Assembly: GCF_000308675.1 (NCBI RefSeq)
Contig: NZ_BAGE01000031.1
Location: 1 to 64,000, forward strand
Length of the DNA stretch: 64,000 nt
Source: Nocardia paucivorans NBRC 100373
GTDB taxonomy: Bacteria > Actinomycetota > Actinomycetes > Mycobacteriales > Mycobacteriaceae
Direction of reading: 5' to 3'
The translations under genes were made by a program, and so were the position numbers. A model generated the notes under the pieces. That model saw nothing but the letters and a program-made list of their open reading frames with translations. It searched no databases and had not been told where the DNA came from. This document shows positions 62,603 through 64,000 of this stretch, piece after piece. The stretch's first letter is position 1. Every line of letters starts with the position of its first letter.

Positions 62603-63034
62603 TCACCACGAGCGGAAGTAGCTGCTGTTACGTCGCTCGTTGAGCTCGATCAGCTCTTCCTCGGTGAGTTCGTCATCGGGATCGACGAATTTCGGGGCCG
62701 GTTCGGGCGCGGGCCGAGGTTTTTCGGTCGCGTCGCCGAGAGCCTCGACGACCTCTTGGATGCGCGGGTCGGCGGCGAGTTCCTCGAGTCGTTCGCGGGC
62801 GTTGTCACGGACCTGGGTCAGTGCCTCACCGGCCAGAGCCACGATGAGCGCTCCGAGTTCGGCCCCGTACGGGGTGACGGTCCGATCGATATCGACGGAT
62901 TCCAATGTGCCGTCGGCGCGAACCCGCACGGAGACGCCATAGCGACCCGAAGTGGCCGTATCGGTGAGGAGCGCGCGTTGAGCGGCTTCCATTCGGCCGG
63001 TGATCGGATCGACATCGCGGTTGTTCGGCCGCAT
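62603..63034 (-). CDS. YbaB/EbfC-family protein of a type VII secretion cassette
   Basis: A 143-residue YbaB-like protein. The core (residues 10-95) contains VSVRVRADGTLESVDIDRTV and the helical AGEALTQVRDNARERLEELA. An acidic C-terminal tail follows (DPDDELTEEELIELNERR). ATG 63034 is preferred, with GGGGAAG nine bases upstream; GTG 63040 is possible. In Nocardia such proteins often accompany WXG100 genes, as here, where it is divergent from two. Confidence 0.75.
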   Translation of the reverse strand: MRPNNRDVDPITGRMEAAQRALLTDTATSGRYGVSVRVRADGTLESVDIDRTVTPYGAELGALIVALAGEALTQVRDNARERLEELAADPRIQEVVEALGDATEKPRPAPEPAPKFVDPDDELTEEELIELNERRNSSYFRSW

Positions 63035-63107
63035 GGTCACTCGCTTCCCCCCGATGTCCGAATTCGGGCCGTGTTAGCCTAGCAACTCATTGCGGGGAGG
63101 TAATCCG

Positions 63108-63413
63108 TTGAGCGAGTTGTACGTCGATCCGCCCGCGGTCGAAGGGATGATCGGCGCTTTGGGGCAATCCAGGACCGCGTTGGAGAGCACACCGACCCAG
63201 GGCTTCATTCCGCAGATCGAGTCGGCACTACCGGGAACGGGTCTCGGTCACACCTATATGAACGCGGGTTGGCGGGCCATGGCCGGTGTTCGGGGCGTGG
63301 GGGGACAGATTCAGGAGATCTGCGATAAGGCCAAAGCCGATATCGGCGCGTTCCTGGCGGCGGAGTCGCAGAACGCCGCCGGTCTCGACAATGCCGGCGA
63401 GCCGCTGCGATGA
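63108..63413 (+). CDS. WXG100-like type VII secretion protein
   Basis: A 101-residue helical protein with the size and hairpin pattern of ESX-associated small partners. It begins ELYVDPPAVEGMIGALG, turns near PGTGLGHTYMNAGWRAMAG, and has a C-terminal helix. There is no signal peptide. TTG 63108 is chosen for GGGAGG seven bases upstream. Its stop overlaps the start of the next gene (ATGA), so the two are coupled and probably form a heterodimer for export. Confidence 0.7.
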   Translation: MSELYVDPPAVEGMIGALGQSRTALESTPTQGFIPQIESALPGTGLGHTYMNAGWRAMAGVRGVGGQIQEICDKAKADIGAFLAAESQNAAGLDNAGEPLR

Positions 63414-64000
63414 CCTCACTGCCGCCGACGAAAACGCAGATCCGAGCCTGGAATACCGCGCCGCTCGCCGATCAGGGAGCGGAGTGGACGCGGGCCGCGC
63501 AGGCGGTGCTCGATCAGCACGGGGCGGTGTCCCGGCAGCTCGCGGATTCACCGGGTTTCTGGCGTGGGGACGCCGCCGACGCGATGCGCGGCAAGGGAGA
63601 CGAGGCACGGAGTTCGCTGTCGAAAGTGGCCGCCGCCCTGGACAAAGGTGGGACGGTGAGTACCCGGATCGCGCAGTCGCTGTCCGCCGCGAAGACGACG
63701 GCCGTCGACGCGATCGCCGCCGCGGAGGCGGAGCGGTTCATCGTCGCCGAGGACGGTAGCGTCGGATTCGATCAGGCGTTGCCGGCATGGACGATGGCCG
63801 AGCACGGTGTGAGCCAACTGGTGGCGAGGATGGTTCTGCGGAGCGGGGCCGAACAACATCGGAATGTCATCCAGGCCGCTCTGCGGGCCGCCGCCGATGC
63901 CGCCGAGTCGGCGCGCACCACACTCGACCAGGTATTCGCCGATGTGCCGATACCGCCGGCGGCGGAACTGGAGGCCATTCTCAACAAGTATCAGGTGCAG
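63410..64000 (+). CDS. WXG-domain type VII secretion substrate, 5' part
   Basis: The first 197 residues of a longer protein cut by the window end. The helical N-terminus carries the WxG motif in PGFWRGDAADAMR, followed by long Ala-rich helices. With a short coupled partner upstream, this is the arrangement of large ESX-exported proteins, including polymorphic toxins whose toxic domain is C-terminal and would lie outside the window. Which domain follows cannot be seen. Confidence 0.75.
   Translation, partial: MTSLPPTKTQIRAWNTAPLADQGAEWTRAAQAVLDQHGAVSRQLADSPGFWRGDAADAMRGKGDEARSSLSKVAAALDKGGTVSTRIAQSLSAAKTTAVDAIAAAEAERFIVAEDGSVGFDQALPAWTMAEHGVSQLVARMVLRSGAEQHRNVIQAALRAAADAAESARTTLDQVFADVPIPPAAELEAILNKYQVQ

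Overview
High-GC actinobacterial chromosome, most like Nocardia or a close mycolic-acid-producing relative. The main evidence is a mycobacterial-type FAS-II locus (mabR-fabD-acpM-kasA-accD6) following the 3' end of aceE. Further support comes from a long block with the gene content of the M. tuberculosis Rv2219-Rv2242 region: cobD, the SURF1 gene, ptpA, cobC, the Nif3-like gene, the zinc-ribbon gene, RNase H/phosphatase, panB, the Hip1/CaeA protease, glnA2, glnE, the RDD and DUF4191 genes, and glnA. GTG and TTG starts and strong G/C bias at third codon positions are common.

Layout. 1-5.85 kb: end of pyruvate dehydrogenase E1 and the FAS-II operon with its PucR-type regulator. 5.9-12.7 kb: orphan adenine methyltransferase, TetR regulator, gamma-carbonic anhydrase, alanine dehydrogenase, an ECF41 sigma factor with a recognisable promoter of its own, and cobD. 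13-19 kb: SURF1/ptpA on the minus strand, cobC-Nif3-zinc ribbon-RNase H on the plus strand. 19-25.4 kb: modA, a FabG-like reductase, an acetyltransferase, an unusual cytochrome P450, the RNase P RNA gene (minus strand), an alpha/beta hydrolase, a candidate 31-residue peptide gene and a small secreted protein. 25.4-35.7 kb: CHAD-pip-lipoprotein operon, panB, Hip1-like protease, glnA2-glnE, PepSY-like protein. 36-43.1 kb: a translationally coupled CocE/M20/lipase operon, DUF4191 and RDD proteins, and glnA behind a two-box GlnR operator. 43.1-48 kb is accessory: a ParB-like protein, an orphan hypothetical, and a YtrA-type GntR-ABC operon behind a perfect inverted repeat. 48-52.7 kb: TetR/methyltransferase pair, EF-G-like GTPase and an ADP-ribosyltransferase-like protein. 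53-57.7 kb: a four-gene minus-strand operon encoding a short charged helical protein, a Cas4/AddB-type iron-sulphur nuclease, a large unknown protein with a C-terminal beta-barrel-like segment, and an SF1B helicase. 57.7-64 kb: EamA/LysR pair, a repetitive secreted protein, VOC/TetR operon, DinB protein, and the start of a type VII secretion cassette (YbaB-like, WXG100-like, and a larger WXG protein cut by the window end).

The best candidate for an undescribed system is the 53-57.7 kb operon. Its parts appear in the same order as the domains of eukaryotic Dna2 (Fe-S nuclease, barrel, SF1 helicase), but as separate, translationally coupled genes. Its role (repair or defence) is inference. The nitrogen genes form a coherent set: GlnR boxes lie before glnA, GlnA keeps the adenylylated tyrosine (Tyr406), and GlnE is the enzyme that modifies it.
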